Assembly (NCBI GenBank): GCA_910588455.1
Contig: CAJUPG010000038.1
Location: 1 to 19,211 of the forward strand
DNA length: 19,211 nt
DNA from: an uncultured Oscillospiraceae bacterium
GTDB taxonomy: Bacteria > Bacillota > Clostridia > Oscillospirales > Oscillospiraceae
Reading direction: 5' to 3'
The notes under the pieces are model-generated. The model saw only the letters and a program-made list of their open reading frames with translations. It had not been told where the DNA came from and ran no database searches. Position 1 is the first letter of the stretch. Every line of letters begins with the position of its first letter. Shown here one piece after another: positions 1 through 7,384 of the stretch. A program made the translations under genes and the position numbers.

Positions 1-971
1 GCCTCCTGGGGAACCAGACTGGTGGGGGTCATGCCGGGCAGGGTGTTGATCTCCAAAAAGTACGGGGTGCCGTCGGGGGTGACAATAAAGTCCGCCCGGG
101 CGTACACCGACAGACCGATGGTTTCAAATACCGCCAGAGCGTCCCGGCCCAGCCGGGCCTCCCACTCCGGGGGAATCTCTGCCGGGCAGACCTCCTGGGC
201 CATGCCGGGCTGATACTTGTTCTCGTAGTCGTAAAAGCTGTCGTCTTTTGGGATAATCTCAATGGAGGGCAGGGCCTTTCCGTCCAAAACGGCCACTTGA
301 ATCTCCCGGCCCTGAATGTACTGCTCCAGCACGGTGCGCCCCCCCAGCCGGATGCTCTCCTCCAGGCCGCGGGTCAGCTCCTCTCGGGTTTTGGCAATGT
401 ACACCCCGATGGAAGAGCCGCTGTCGATGGGCTTCACCACCACGGGCAGCTCCGTCTCCTGGGCCAGCTGCTCCAGGTTCTCCGGCGTAACCTGGACCGT
501 CCGCCACCGGGGGGTGGTCACCCGGTCCGCCACCAGCCGCTTGGTCAAATCCTTATCCATGGCGATGGCGGAGCTGAGACAGCCCGAGCCTGTATAGGGT
601 ACTCCCAGCAGATCCAGTGCCGCCTGGACCCGGCCGTCCTCCCCGCAGGCCCCGTGGAGGGCCAGATAGACCAGGTCCGCCGTTTGGCACAGCTCCAGAA
701 CCCGGGGGCCGATGGCGCTGGGGCTCTGGTCCTTCCGGCTGGCCCGGATGGCCTTCAGGTCCGGGGCATGGGGGCTGACGCGCTTATACGCCTGGGGCAG
801 GGGCGCGTCAAAGAGGGACTCCAGCTCCACGCCGTCCTCCACGCCGAAAAACAGATCCACCATAGCGGTGCGGTGTCCCTTGGCCCGAAGGGCCTCCGAC
901 ACCATGGTCCCCGAGGACAGGGACACGTTGCGCTCCGGCGAAAGCCCGCCGGCCAGTACGACAATTTTCAT
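1..971 (-). CDS. ddl: D-alanine--D-alanine ligase, partial (C-terminus beyond left edge)
   Basis: Joins two D-alanines using ATP to make the dipeptide for peptidoglycan precursors, in the cytoplasm. About 323 residues are visible from the ATG at 971; the frame is open to the edge, so the last residues are missing. Seen: N-terminal MKIVVLAGGLSPER, the LHGACGEDGRVQ block (about residues 105-116), PYTGSG (125-130), the ATP-grasp segment KPIDSGSSIGV (180-190) and the metal-binding EINTLPGMT (307-315). The omega-loop region reads FYDYENKY (246-253), with the tyrosine typical of D-Ala:D-Ala ligases rather than the histidine of VanA-type D-lactate ligases, so ordinary cell-wall synthesis is favoured over glycopeptide resistance. 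AAAGGAG lies upstream of the start with rather long spacing (about 13 nt). It is divergent from rimP and has its own promoter. Confidence 0.96.
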   Translation of the reverse strand, partial: MKIVVLAGGLSPERNVSLSSGTMVSEALRAKGHRTAMVDLFFGVEDGVELESLFDAPLPQAYKRVSPHAPDLKAIRASRKDQSPSAIGPRVLELCQTADLVYLALHGACGEDGRVQAALDLLGVPYTGSGCLSSAIAMDKDLTKRLVADRVTTPRWRTVQVTPENLEQLAQETELPVVVKPIDSGSSIGVYIAKTREELTRGLEESIRLGGRTVLEQYIQGREIQVAVLDGKALPSIEIIPKDDSFYDYENKYQPGMAQEVCPAEIPPEWEARLGRDALAVFETIGLSVYARADFIVTPDGTPYFLEINTLPGMTPTSLVPQE

Positions 972-1036
972 GGATACTACACAACTCCTTTAAAGCAGGA
1001 AAAGCATTCTCACCCTATTTTATACACTGGCCCTAT

Positions 1037-1065
1037 ATTTTAGCACAATCCGGCACAATACTCAA
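1037..1065 (-). promoter_or_regulatory. sigma-A-like promoter for ddl
   Basis: On the minus strand, TTGAGT (1060-1065) and TAAAAT (1037-1042) are separated by exactly 17 nt, and the base pair TG of an extended -10 (TGC) precedes the -10. It lies about 65 nt upstream of the ddl start codon. Identified by consensus only. Confidence 0.65.
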
Positions 1066-1118
1066 TATAAAAATCGCGCCCCAGCGGGGCAAACTGGAAA
1101 AAAATTTTTGACAAACCC

Positions 1119-1147
1119 TTGCAATTCCCGAAAAAATGTGGTATAGT
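1119..1147 (+). promoter_or_regulatory. sigma-A-like promoter for the rimP-nusA-infB operon
   Basis: TTGCAA (1119-1124), a 17-nt spacer and TATAGT (1142-1147) with an extended -10 TGG directly before it. Transcription would start near 1154 and give a leader of about 97 nt before rimP, containing the hairpin at 1178-1209. This is the only good promoter seen for the nine-gene operon downstream. Confidence 0.7.
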
Positions 1148-1177
1148 AAGCCCAGAATCAAATGTAAGGATTGGATG

Positions 1178-1209
1178 AAAGAGTGGGGCCGGGCGGCTCC
1201 GCTCTTTTT
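1178..1209 (+). promoter_or_regulatory. Leader hairpin upstream of rimP (attenuator-like)
   Basis: Arms 1178-1190 and 1195-1207 pair over 13 positions (two of them G-U) around a GGGC loop, and the 3' arm ends in a run of five T. Hairpin plus U-run in a leader between promoter and first gene looks like an intrinsic terminator used for attenuation. Hairpins of this kind occur upstream of rimP in other Firmicutes as far as I recall. No competing antiterminator fold was worked out, so regulation is inference. Confidence 0.55.
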
Positions 1210-1250
1210 ACATGAGCTGCGCCAGAAGCGTTTTGTTGAGGAGGTTTTTT

Positions 1251-1712
1251 ATGGCAAAGGTCACCCAGATCACCGCAGACCTGGCCCTCCCTTTTGTGGA
1301 GCAGGCCGGCTGTACGTTATGGGATGTGGAATACGTCAAGGAGGCCGGAAGCTATTTTCTGCGGGTCTATATTGATAAAGAGGGCGGCGTGTCCATCCAG
1401 GACTGCGAGGCGGTTTCCCGCCCCCTGTCCGACGCCTTGGACGAAGCTGATCCCATCCAGGACAGCTATGTGCTGGAGGTCTCCTCCGCCGGCGCGGACC
1501 GGGTTTTAAAAAAGCCCGAGCACTTGGACCGGTTTATAGGAGAGGAAGTAGAAATAAAATTTTACAAGGCCCGGGACGGCCGCAAAAGCTGCGTGGCCAT
1601 CCTGCGCGGCTATACCCAGGATGGCCGGCTCACCCTGGAGGAAAACGGCGCACAGTTCACCTTGGAAAAGCAGGATGTGGCCCAGGTCCGGCTCTACCCC
1701 CGCTTTTCATAG
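1251..1712 (+). CDS. rimP: Ribosome maturation factor RimP
   Basis: Cytoplasmic assembly factor for the 30S subunit. 153 residues, normal for the family. The ATG at 1251 is chosen because GAGGAGG (1238-1244) lies 6 nt upstream; an in-frame ATG at 1212 lies in the leader hairpin region and lacks such a site. The N-terminal alpha/beta domain carries the family block LRVYIDKEGGVSIQDCEAVS (residues 37-56) followed by LEVSSAGADR (75-84); the usual form is SSPGxDRPL, so the proline is replaced by alanine here. The C-terminal part (about 92-150) is the SH3-like domain. First gene of the operon, followed 19 nt later by nusA, the standard Firmicutes arrangement. Confidence 0.97.
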   Translation: MAKVTQITADLALPFVEQAGCTLWDVEYVKEAGSYFLRVYIDKEGGVSIQDCEAVSRPLSDALDEADPIQDSYVLEVSSAGADRVLKKPEHLDRFIGEEVEIKFYKARDGRKSCVAILRGYTQDGRLTLEENGAQFTLEKQDVAQVRLYPRFS

Positions 1713-1731
1713 ATACTAGGAGGGAAAGACA

Positions 1732-2928
1732 GTGGCTAGGAAAGTAAAAAACACCAACAATCCTGAGCTGGACGGCCCCGCATTCTTCGCGGCCATCACT
1801 CAGATTGAGCAGGAAAAGGGCATTAAGCCCGGCTATATGATGGAAAAAATCACCCAGGCTCTGGTCTCCGCCTACCGGAAGGACCATGAGGGGGTAGGCG
1901 ATAACCTCACCGTGGAGGCCAATCCGGACACCAGCACCGTGCGTATGTTTCTGAAAAAAGACGTGGTGGAGCAGGTGGACAATCCCGGCACGGAAATCAG
2001 CCTGGATGAAGCCCGCAACTCCCTCCCCCACGCCCAGCTGGGGGACGTGATCCGCATTGAGATCAAGCCCAAGAGCCTGGGCCGCATCGCCGCCCAGACC
2101 GCCCGCCAGGTCATCATTCAGGGCATCCGGGAGGCAGAGCAGGGCATGATTTACGACGAATTCTCCTCTAAGGAGCGGGAAATTCTCACCGGTACGGTCA
2201 CCCGGATTGATCCCCGCACCGGCTCTGTGGCCCTGCGGCTGGGTTCCGGCCCGGAGAGTACCGACGCCTACCTGGGAACCAACGAGCAGGTGAAGGGCGA
2301 GGTCTACCGGGAGGGCCAGCGGCTGAAGGTCTACGTGGTGGAGGTCCGCCGGGCCACCAAGGGGCCCCAGGTGCTCATCTCCCGGACCCACCCGGGATTA
2401 GTCAAGCGGCTGTTTGAGCTGGAGGTGCCGGAAATTTACGACGGCACCGTGGAGGTCAAGTCCATCGCCCGGGAGGCGGGCTCCCGGACCAAGCTGGCGG
2501 TGTGGTCCGCCGACCCCAACGTGGACGCCATCGGCGCCTGCGTGGGCCCCCGGCACCAGCGGATCGACAACGTGCTCTCCGAGCTGAAAAACGAAAAGGT
2601 GGACATCATACAATACAGTGAGGACCCGGCGGAGTACATCGCCGCCGCCCTCTCCCCCGCCGACGTACTCAGCGTCACTCCCCTGCCCGACGGCAAGAGC
2701 TGCCGGGTGGTGGTCCCCGACGACCAGCTCTCTCTGGCCATCGGCAAGGAGGGCCAGAACGCCCGGCTGGCAGCCAAGCTGACCAGCTTCAAGATCGACA
2801 TCAAGCCCGCTTCCGCCCCGCCGGAGCCCATCCCCGAGCCAGAAGAGCCGGAGCCGGAGCTTGAAGCGGAGCCGGAAACCGGAATGGAACCGGAAGAAAA
2901 CGAAGAAGCGTTATCCACCGAGGAATAA
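1732..2928 (+). CDS. nusA: Transcription termination/antitermination factor NusA
   Basis: Binds RNA polymerase and nascent RNA, modulating pausing, termination and antitermination. 398 residues from a GTG start with AGGAGGG (1718-1724) 7 nt upstream. Domains: RNAP-binding N-terminal domain about 12-135 (PGYMMEKITQAL), S1 domain about 148-216, KH1 about 230-300, KH2 about 305-360 with the canonical IGKEGQNARLA (337-347). After KH2 comes a proline/glutamate-rich acidic tail (about 362-398) in place of the acidic repeats of longer NusA proteins; this is similar to other short Firmicutes versions. Odd point: the KH1 GXXG loop reads GPRH (272-275), lacking the second glycine. The stop is followed 31 nt later by rnpM. 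Confidence 0.97.
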   Translation: MARKVKNTNNPELDGPAFFAAITQIEQEKGIKPGYMMEKITQALVSAYRKDHEGVGDNLTVEANPDTSTVRMFLKKDVVEQVDNPGTEISLDEARNSLPHAQLGDVIRIEIKPKSLGRIAAQTARQVIIQGIREAEQGMIYDEFSSKEREILTGTVTRIDPRTGSVALRLGSGPESTDAYLGTNEQVKGEVYREGQRLKVYVVEVRRATKGPQVLISRTHPGLVKRLFELEVPEIYDGTVEVKSIAREAGSRTKLAVWSADPNVDAIGACVGPRHQRIDNVLSELKNEKVDIIQYSEDPAEYIAAALSPADVLSVTPLPDGKSCRVVVPDDQLSLAIGKEGQNARLAAKLTSFKIDIKPASAPPEPIPEPEEPEPELEAEPETGMEPEENEEALSTEE

Positions 2929-2959
2929 ACCCCAACACCGGGAAAGGGAGGGATCAAAT

Positions 2960-3238
2960 ATGCCGAAAAAGACGCCGATGCGCCAATGCGTGGGCTGTCG
3001 GGAGATGAAGCCGAAACAGGAGCTGATCCGGGTGGTCAAAAGCCCGGAGAACGAGATTTCCCTGGATTTTCGGGGAAAGAAGCCCGGGCGGGGGGCCTAT
3101 TTGTGCCCCCAGGAGTCCTGTTTGAAGCGGGCTCAAAAGTCCAAGGCGCTGGAGCGGGCCTTTGCGCTCACCCTCCCCCCCCAGGTGTTTGACGCTCTGG
3201 AGGAGCAGATCAGGGAGGTGCCGCCCGATGAATCATGA
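2960..3238 (+). CDS. rnpM: RNase P modulator RnpM (YlxR family)
   Basis: Small basic RNA-binding protein of 92 residues; family members (YlxR, renamed RnpM) are reported to bind the RNase P RNA and modulate its activity. The ATG at 2960 is preceded by GGGAGGG (2946-2952). Family signatures are all present: MRQCVGCREMKPKQELIR near the N-terminus (residues 7-24), GRGAYLC about residues 43-49 and a second cysteine in PQESCLKRA. It sits between nusA and ylxQ as in most Firmicutes, and its 3' end overlaps the ylxQ start by 11 nt. Confidence 0.94.
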   Translation: MPKKTPMRQCVGCREMKPKQELIRVVKSPENEISLDFRGKKPGRGAYLCPQESCLKRAQKSKALERAFALTLPPQVFDALEEQIREVPPDES

Positions 3239-3584
3239 ACCAATCCTCCGGCTTCTGGGTCTGGCCAAAAAGGCCGGACGGCTGGAGATCGGAGAGGAAC
3301 CGGTGGGGGCGGCCGCCCGGGCCCGAAAGGCCCGGCTGATCCTGCTCGCGGCGGACGCGGCCCCCAACACCTGCCGCCGGGCGGCCCATTTCGGCCAGGC
3401 GGGCCAGGTTTTGCAGCTCACGCTCCCCACAACCAAGGAGGAGCTGGGGTTCGCTTTGGGCCGAAGCAGCTGCGCCATGCTGGCCCTGACAGACAAGGGG
3501 TTCGCGGCTTCTCTGGCCGGTAAGCTGGCCCAGGAGGACCCCCAATACATCCCTGCGGCCCAGCAGCTGCGGCAGAAACGCTAA
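3228..3584 (+). CDS. ylxQ: L7Ae/L30e-family K-turn RNA-binding protein YlxQ
   Basis: 118 residues. The fold family (L7Ae/L30e/S12e/Gadd45) binds kink-turn RNA; the exact target of YlxQ is not settled. Seen: N-terminal LRLLGLAKKAGRLEIGEEPV (about residues 7-26), then LILLAADAAPNT (about 38-49), the hallmark strand and turn, and a basic C-terminus. The ATG at 3228 lies 9 nt after AGGGAGG (3212-3218) inside rnpM; it overlaps the rnpM stop by 11 nt, suggesting coupled translation. A longer reading from 3162 would run through rnpM sequence and is rejected. Confidence 0.92.
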   Translation: MNHEPILRLLGLAKKAGRLEIGEEPVGAAARARKARLILLAADAAPNTCRRAAHFGQAGQVLQLTLPTTKEELGFALGRSSCAMLALTDKGFAASLAGKLAQEDPQYIPAAQQLRQKR

Positions 3585-3603
3585 GAAAGAGGTGGCTTTT
3601 GCT

Positions 3604-5979
3604 ATGATGATAAAGTACCCGATCCATAAAGTAGCCAAAGATTTTAAACGGGGCGGAAAAGAGATCCCCTCCAAGGAGATCATGGAGATTTTGACCAACC
3701 ATGGCCATCCCCCCAAGAACCATATGCAGCCCCTGAACGACGTGGAGCTGTCCATTGTCTTTGACTACCTGACCCAGAACAATCAGATTGACTCCATCGA
3801 GTCGGTCTATGCCGACGTGTACCACGAGCCCAAGGCGGAGCCGGAGAAGCCCGCCCCCAAGGGGGGAGGAAAAAAGTCCGCCCCCAAGCAGCAGCCGGAT
3901 GCGCCCAAAGGGCCCGCCGCTCCCCCCAAGGGCGAAAAGCCCAAGGAGGCCGCCGCCCCCTCCCCCTCCCCCGCCGCCGCGCCGAAATCCCGGGTGCCGG
4001 AGAAAAAGGTGGTGGACACCCGGAAGGGCGGCAACGTCAACCTGGACAAATACGACGAGCGGCTGGAGTCCTTCACCGACCAGCGCCAGCAGGACCGGGG
4101 CGGCAAGCAGAAGTTCCAGGGCCGCAACGCCCAGCGCCAGCGGGGCCGCCAGGGCGGTCCGGGCAACAAGCGCCGCCAGGAGGAGCAGGACCGCCTGCGC
4201 CGCCTCCAGCTGGAGATTGCCAAAAAGGCCCCCCTCAAGGTGCTCATCCCCGACGAGATCGGCGTGGGCGAGCTGGCCAGCCGGATGAAGAAAACCGGAG
4301 CCGAGGTGGTCAAAACCCTCATGAAAATGGGCGTCATGGCCTCTTTGGGCGAGATTATCGACTACGACACCGCCGCCCTGGTGGCTATGGAGCTGGGCTG
4401 CAAGGTGGAAAAAGAGGTCATTGTCACCATTGAGGAAAAGCTGATCGACGTGTCTGAGGACAAAGAGGAGGATCTGACCCCCCGGGCTCCCGTGGTGGTG
4501 GTCATGGGCCACGTGGACCACGGCAAGACCTCCCTGCTGGACTATATCCGCAACGCCAACGTGGTTGACCGCGAGGCCGGCGGCATCACCCAGCATATCG
4601 GCGCCTATCAGGTGGACGTGAGCGGCAAGCCCATCACCTTCCTGGATACCCCCGGCCACGAGGCGTTCACCGCCATGCGGGCCCGGGGCGCTATGATTAC
4701 CGACGTGGCCATCCTGGTGGTGGCCGCCGACGACGGCATCATGCCCCAGACCATTGAGTCCATCAACCACGCCAAGGCGGCGGAGATTCCCATCATCGTG
4801 GCCATCAACAAGATGGATAAACCCACCGCCAACCCCGACCGGATCATGCAGCAGCTCACCGAATACGAGCTGGTGCCCGAGGACTGGGGCGGCGAAACCA
4901 TTATCTGCCCCATCTCCGCCAAAACCGGCCAGGGCATTGACAACCTGCTGGATATGGTGGTCCTCACCGCCGAAATGCGGGAACTGAAGGCCAACCCCAA
5001 CCGCACCGCCCACGGCGCGGTCATTGAGGCCCGTCTCGACAAGGGCCGCGGTCCCGTGGCCACCCTTCTGGTCCAAAATGGTACGCTGCGCCAGGGCGAC
5101 GTGATTATCGCCGGCACCGCTGTGGGCCGTGTCCGCGCCATGACCAACGACAAGGGCCAGAAAGTAGATGCCGCCGGTCCCTCCGTCCCGGTGGAGATCA
5201 TCGGTATGGGCGAGGTCCCCGGAGCAGGCGACGACTTCCACGCTGTAGCCGACGAGCGCATGGCCCGGGAGCTGGTGGAGCAGCGCAAGCACGAGAACAA
5301 GATGGCTGTCAGCAGCTCCGTGGGCAAGGTCACTTTGGAGGACCTGTTCAGCCACATCCAGGCCGGCGAGATGAAAAATCTCAACGTCATCGTCAAGGCC
5401 GACGTGCAGGGCTCCGCCGAGGCGGTCAAATCTTCTCTGGAAAAACTGTCCAACGAAGAGGTCCGGGTCCGGGTTATCCACTGTGCCGTGGGCGCCATCA
5501 GCGAGAGCGACGTGATGCTGGCGAGTACCTCCGGGGCCATCATCGTGGGCTTCAACGTCCGTCCGGACAGCAACGCCAAGGACTCCGCCCCCCGGATGGG
5601 CGTGGATATGCGGATGTACCGGGTGATCTACGACGCCATCAACGAGATTGAAACCGCTATGAAGGGTATGCTGGCTCCCAAGTTCCGGGAAGTGGAGCTG
5701 GGCCGGGCCGAGGTGCGCAGCGTGTTCAAGATCACCGGCGTGGGCATCGTGGCCGGCTGCTACGTGCTGGAGGGCAAAATGCAGCGCAACGCCCAGATGC
5801 GTCTGGTGCGGGACGGCATCATCATTCACGACGGCAATCTGGCGTCCCTTCAGCGTTTTAAAGACAGCGTGAAGGAGGTCGCCTCCGGCTACGAGTGCGG
5901 TATCACCATTGAAAAGTTCCAGGATATCAAAGAGGGCGATATTATTGAGGCCTTTATTATGGAGCAAATTGAAGTATAA
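3604..5979 (+). CDS. infB: Translation initiation factor IF-2
   Basis: GTPase that delivers fMet-tRNA to the 30S P site and promotes subunit joining. 791 residues from ATG 3604 (AGAGGTGG at 3588-3595 about 8 nt upstream); ATG 3607 and GTG 3592 are alternatives, the latter overlapping the ribosome binding site. Order: N-terminal IF2 subdomain (KYPIHKVAKDF), low-complexity Ala/Pro/Lys then Arg/Gln-rich linker (about residues 75-200), second IF2_N module, then the G domain with G1 GHVDHGKT (302-309), G3 DTPGH (348-352), G4 NKMD (402-405), G5 SAK (438-440), followed by domains II, III and the C2 tRNA-binding domain. All GTPase motifs are intact. Nineteen nt after ylxQ. Confidence 0.98.
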   Translation: MMIKYPIHKVAKDFKRGGKEIPSKEIMEILTNHGHPPKNHMQPLNDVELSIVFDYLTQNNQIDSIESVYADVYHEPKAEPEKPAPKGGGKKSAPKQQPDAPKGPAAPPKGEKPKEAAAPSPSPAAAPKSRVPEKKVVDTRKGGNVNLDKYDERLESFTDQRQQDRGGKQKFQGRNAQRQRGRQGGPGNKRRQEEQDRLRRLQLEIAKKAPLKVLIPDEIGVGELASRMKKTGAEVVKTLMKMGVMASLGEIIDYDTAALVAMELGCKVEKEVIVTIEEKLIDVSEDKEEDLTPRAPVVVVMGHVDHGKTSLLDYIRNANVVDREAGGITQHIGAYQVDVSGKPITFLDTPGHEAFTAMRARGAMITDVAILVVAADDGIMPQTIESINHAKAAEIPIIVAINKMDKPTANPDRIMQQLTEYELVPEDWGGETIICPISAKTGQGIDNLLDMVVLTAEMRELKANPNRTAHGAVIEARLDKGRGPVATLLVQNGTLRQGDVIIAGTAVGRVRAMTNDKGQKVDAAGPSVPVEIIGMGEVPGAGDDFHAVADERMARELVEQRKHENKMAVSSSVGKVTLEDLFSHIQAGEMKNLNVIVKADVQGSAEAVKSSLEKLSNEEVRVRVIHCAVGAISESDVMLASTSGAIIVGFNVRPDSNAKDSAPRMGVDMRMYRVIYDAINEIETAMKGMLAPKFREVELGRAEVRSVFKITGVGIVAGCYVLEGKMQRNAQMRLVRDGIIIHDGNLASLQRFKDSVKEVASGYECGITIEKFQDIKEGDIIEAFIMEQIEV

Positions 5980-5986
5980 TAGAACC

Positions 5987-6017
5987 ATGGGGGCGGGCGA
6001 GTTTCGCCCGCCCCCAT
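5987..6017 (+). promoter_or_regulatory. Strong GC hairpin between infB and rbfA
   Basis: Arms 5987-6000 and 6004-6017 are perfect reverse complements over 14 bp with a GTT loop. The arms are mostly G and C. No T-run follows (ACGTTTATGC), so it is not a standard intrinsic terminator; a role in 3'-end protection, processing or partial attenuation is inferred. Confidence 0.75.
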
Positions 6018-6041
6018 ACGTTTATGCAAAGGAGAGCTTAT

Positions 6042-6431
6042 ATGGCAAGCAATCGAATTGGCCGCATCAATGAGGAAATCCAGCGGGAAATGTCCGCCCT
6101 GATCCCCACGGTAAAGGACCCCCGTGTCTCCGGAATGATCTCCGTCACCGCTGTGGAGGCCACCCCGGATCTGAAATACGCGAAAATTTATATCAGTATG
6201 CTCAATCCCCGGGACGCGTCTCAGGTGCTCAAGGGCCTTACCTCCGCCTCCGGCTACCTGCGCCGGGAGCTGGGCCGCAACCTCCGGCTGCGCAACACCC
6301 CGGAGCTCTCCTTTGTGCTGGACGGCTCCATTGACCAGGGGGCCCGCATTTTGGAAATGCTCCGGGACCCGGAGATCGTCAAGCCCGCAAATCCCGCCAA
6401 CGCGAACATCAACTTGGAGGAAGACCAGTGA
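6042..6431 (+). CDS. rbfA: 30S ribosome-binding factor RbfA
   Basis: Late-stage 30S assembly factor acting on the 16S rRNA 5' region. 129 residues. ATG 6042 is chosen since AAAGGAGA (6028-6035) is 6 nt upstream; an upstream ATG at 6024 would overlap that site. Typical features: RIGRINEEIQREMSALI at the N-terminus (residues 5-21), VKDPRVSGMISVTAVEATPDLKYAKIYIS spread over about 24-52 and the KH-like RRELGRNLRLRNTPEL region with SFVLDGSID (about 88-96). Its last codon and stop overlap the GTG of nrnA by 4 nt (GTGA). Confidence 0.96.
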   Translation: MASNRIGRINEEIQREMSALIPTVKDPRVSGMISVTAVEATPDLKYAKIYISMLNPRDASQVLKGLTSASGYLRRELGRNLRLRNTPELSFVLDGSIDQGARILEMLRDPEIVKPANPANANINLEEDQ

Positions 6432-7384
6432 AGGATATGACCTATGAGCAGGCGGCCCAGTGGCTGCTGGAGCGGGACCGGTTCCTGATTTTGACTCACC
6501 TGCGCCCGGACGGAGACACCGTCGGCTGCGCCGCCGGGCTGTGCCAAGCCCTCCGGGAGCAGGGCAAAACCGCCTATGTGCTGGAAAATACCGAGGCCAT
6601 CCCCCAGCTCGCCCCCTGCCTGGAGGGCCTCACCGCCCCCCCGGACTACGCCCCCGACTTCGTGGTGGCGGTGGACCTGGCGGCCCGGAGCCTGTTTCCC
6701 AAAAACGCGCAGATTTATCTGGAGCGGGTGGATTTGACCATCGACCACCACCCTTCCCAGGAGTTTTATGCCCAAAACACCTGTCTGGACCCCAAGCGGG
6801 CCGCCTGCGGGGAGCTGATTTATGACATTGTCCGGCAGTGGGGGCCGCTGTCCCAGCAGACCGCCCTCCCCCTCTATGTGGCAGTGTCCACCGACTGCGG
6901 CTGCTTCGTGTACAGCAATACCACCAGCGCCACCCACCGGGTAGCCGCCGCCCTGATGGAGACCGGCATCGACGTGTACCCCGTCAACCGGAAGCATTTC
7001 CGCTCCAAATCCTTCAAGCGCCTGAAGCTGGAGGGCCTGCTCACCGCAGGCGTGGAGCTGAGGGACGGCGGTGAGACCGCCCTGGTCTTTCTCACCCGGG
7101 CCATGATTGACGAGGTGGGGGCCGATGAGGGAGATATGGACAACATCTCCGCCTTCGTGGGGCAGATTGAGGGTGTCAAAAATGGCGTCACCCTGAAAGA
7201 GACGGTTGACGGACAGATTAAAATTTCCGTGCGCACCGACCCCGGCGACCTGAACGCCAGCAAAATCTGCGCCCTGCTGGGGGGCGGCGGCCACGCGGCG
7301 GCGGCGGGAGCCGCCTTCTGCGCCACCATGGAGGAGGCCCGCCAGCGGGTTTTGGACGCAATTCAGGCGGTGCGCAATGGCTAA
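6428..7384 (+). CDS. nrnA: DHH-family oligoribonuclease / pAp phosphatase NrnA
   Basis: Degrades short RNA oligomers and, in characterised relatives, dephosphorylates pAp; Mn-dependent, cytoplasmic. 318 residues, the normal size. DHH domain motifs: THLRPDGD (23-30), VDLA with Asp83, IDHH (105-108), STDCGCF with Asp156; the DHHA1 domain ends with GGGGHAAAAG (285-294). TDCG replaces the commoner TDTG. The GTG at 6428 lies 7 nt from GGAGG (6416-6420) and overlaps the rbfA stop; ATG 6437 is a weaker alternative. An nrnA-like gene between rbfA and truB is frequent in Clostridia. Its end overlaps truB by 8 nt. Confidence 0.93.
   Translation: MKDMTYEQAAQWLLERDRFLILTHLRPDGDTVGCAAGLCQALREQGKTAYVLENTEAIPQLAPCLEGLTAPPDYAPDFVVAVDLAARSLFPKNAQIYLERVDLTIDHHPSQEFYAQNTCLDPKRAACGELIYDIVRQWGPLSQQTALPLYVAVSTDCGCFVYSNTTSATHRVAAALMETGIDVYPVNRKHFRSKSFKRLKLEGLLTAGVELRDGGETALVFLTRAMIDEVGADEGDMDNISAFVGQIEGVKNGVTLKETVDGQIKISVRTDPGDLNASKICALLGGGGHAAAAGAAFCATMEEARQRVLDAIQAVRNG

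Noticed and set aside
1..971. Possible glycopeptide-resistance (VanA-type) ligase
   Set aside because: The omega loop has the YDYENKY form of ordinary D-Ala-D-Ala ligases, and no vanH or vanX gene is nearby.
297..1043. 248-residue plus-strand open frame over ddl
   Set aside because: Antisense to a clear D-Ala-D-Ala ligase; composition is that of a shadow frame.
1078..1090. GCCCC-AGC-GGGGC inverted repeat in the ddl/rimP intergenic region
   Set aside because: Only 5 bp of stem, outside both inferred transcripts and with no T-run. Not enough to call an element.
1108..1113. Perfect TTGACA before rimP
   Set aside because: It lies 28 nt from TATAGT, too far to pair with it; TTGCAA at 1119-1124 gives the right 17-nt spacing.
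2821..2925. Repetitive Glu/Pro codons at the end of nusA as a DNA repeat
   Set aside because: The units are irregular and in frame; they are explained as an acidic low-complexity protein tail.
3418..5988. 856-residue open frame antisense to infB
   Set aside because: His/Gly/Leu-rich low-complexity translation with no family resemblance. It is the mirror of a high-GC coding strand; infB on the other strand has every GTPase motif.
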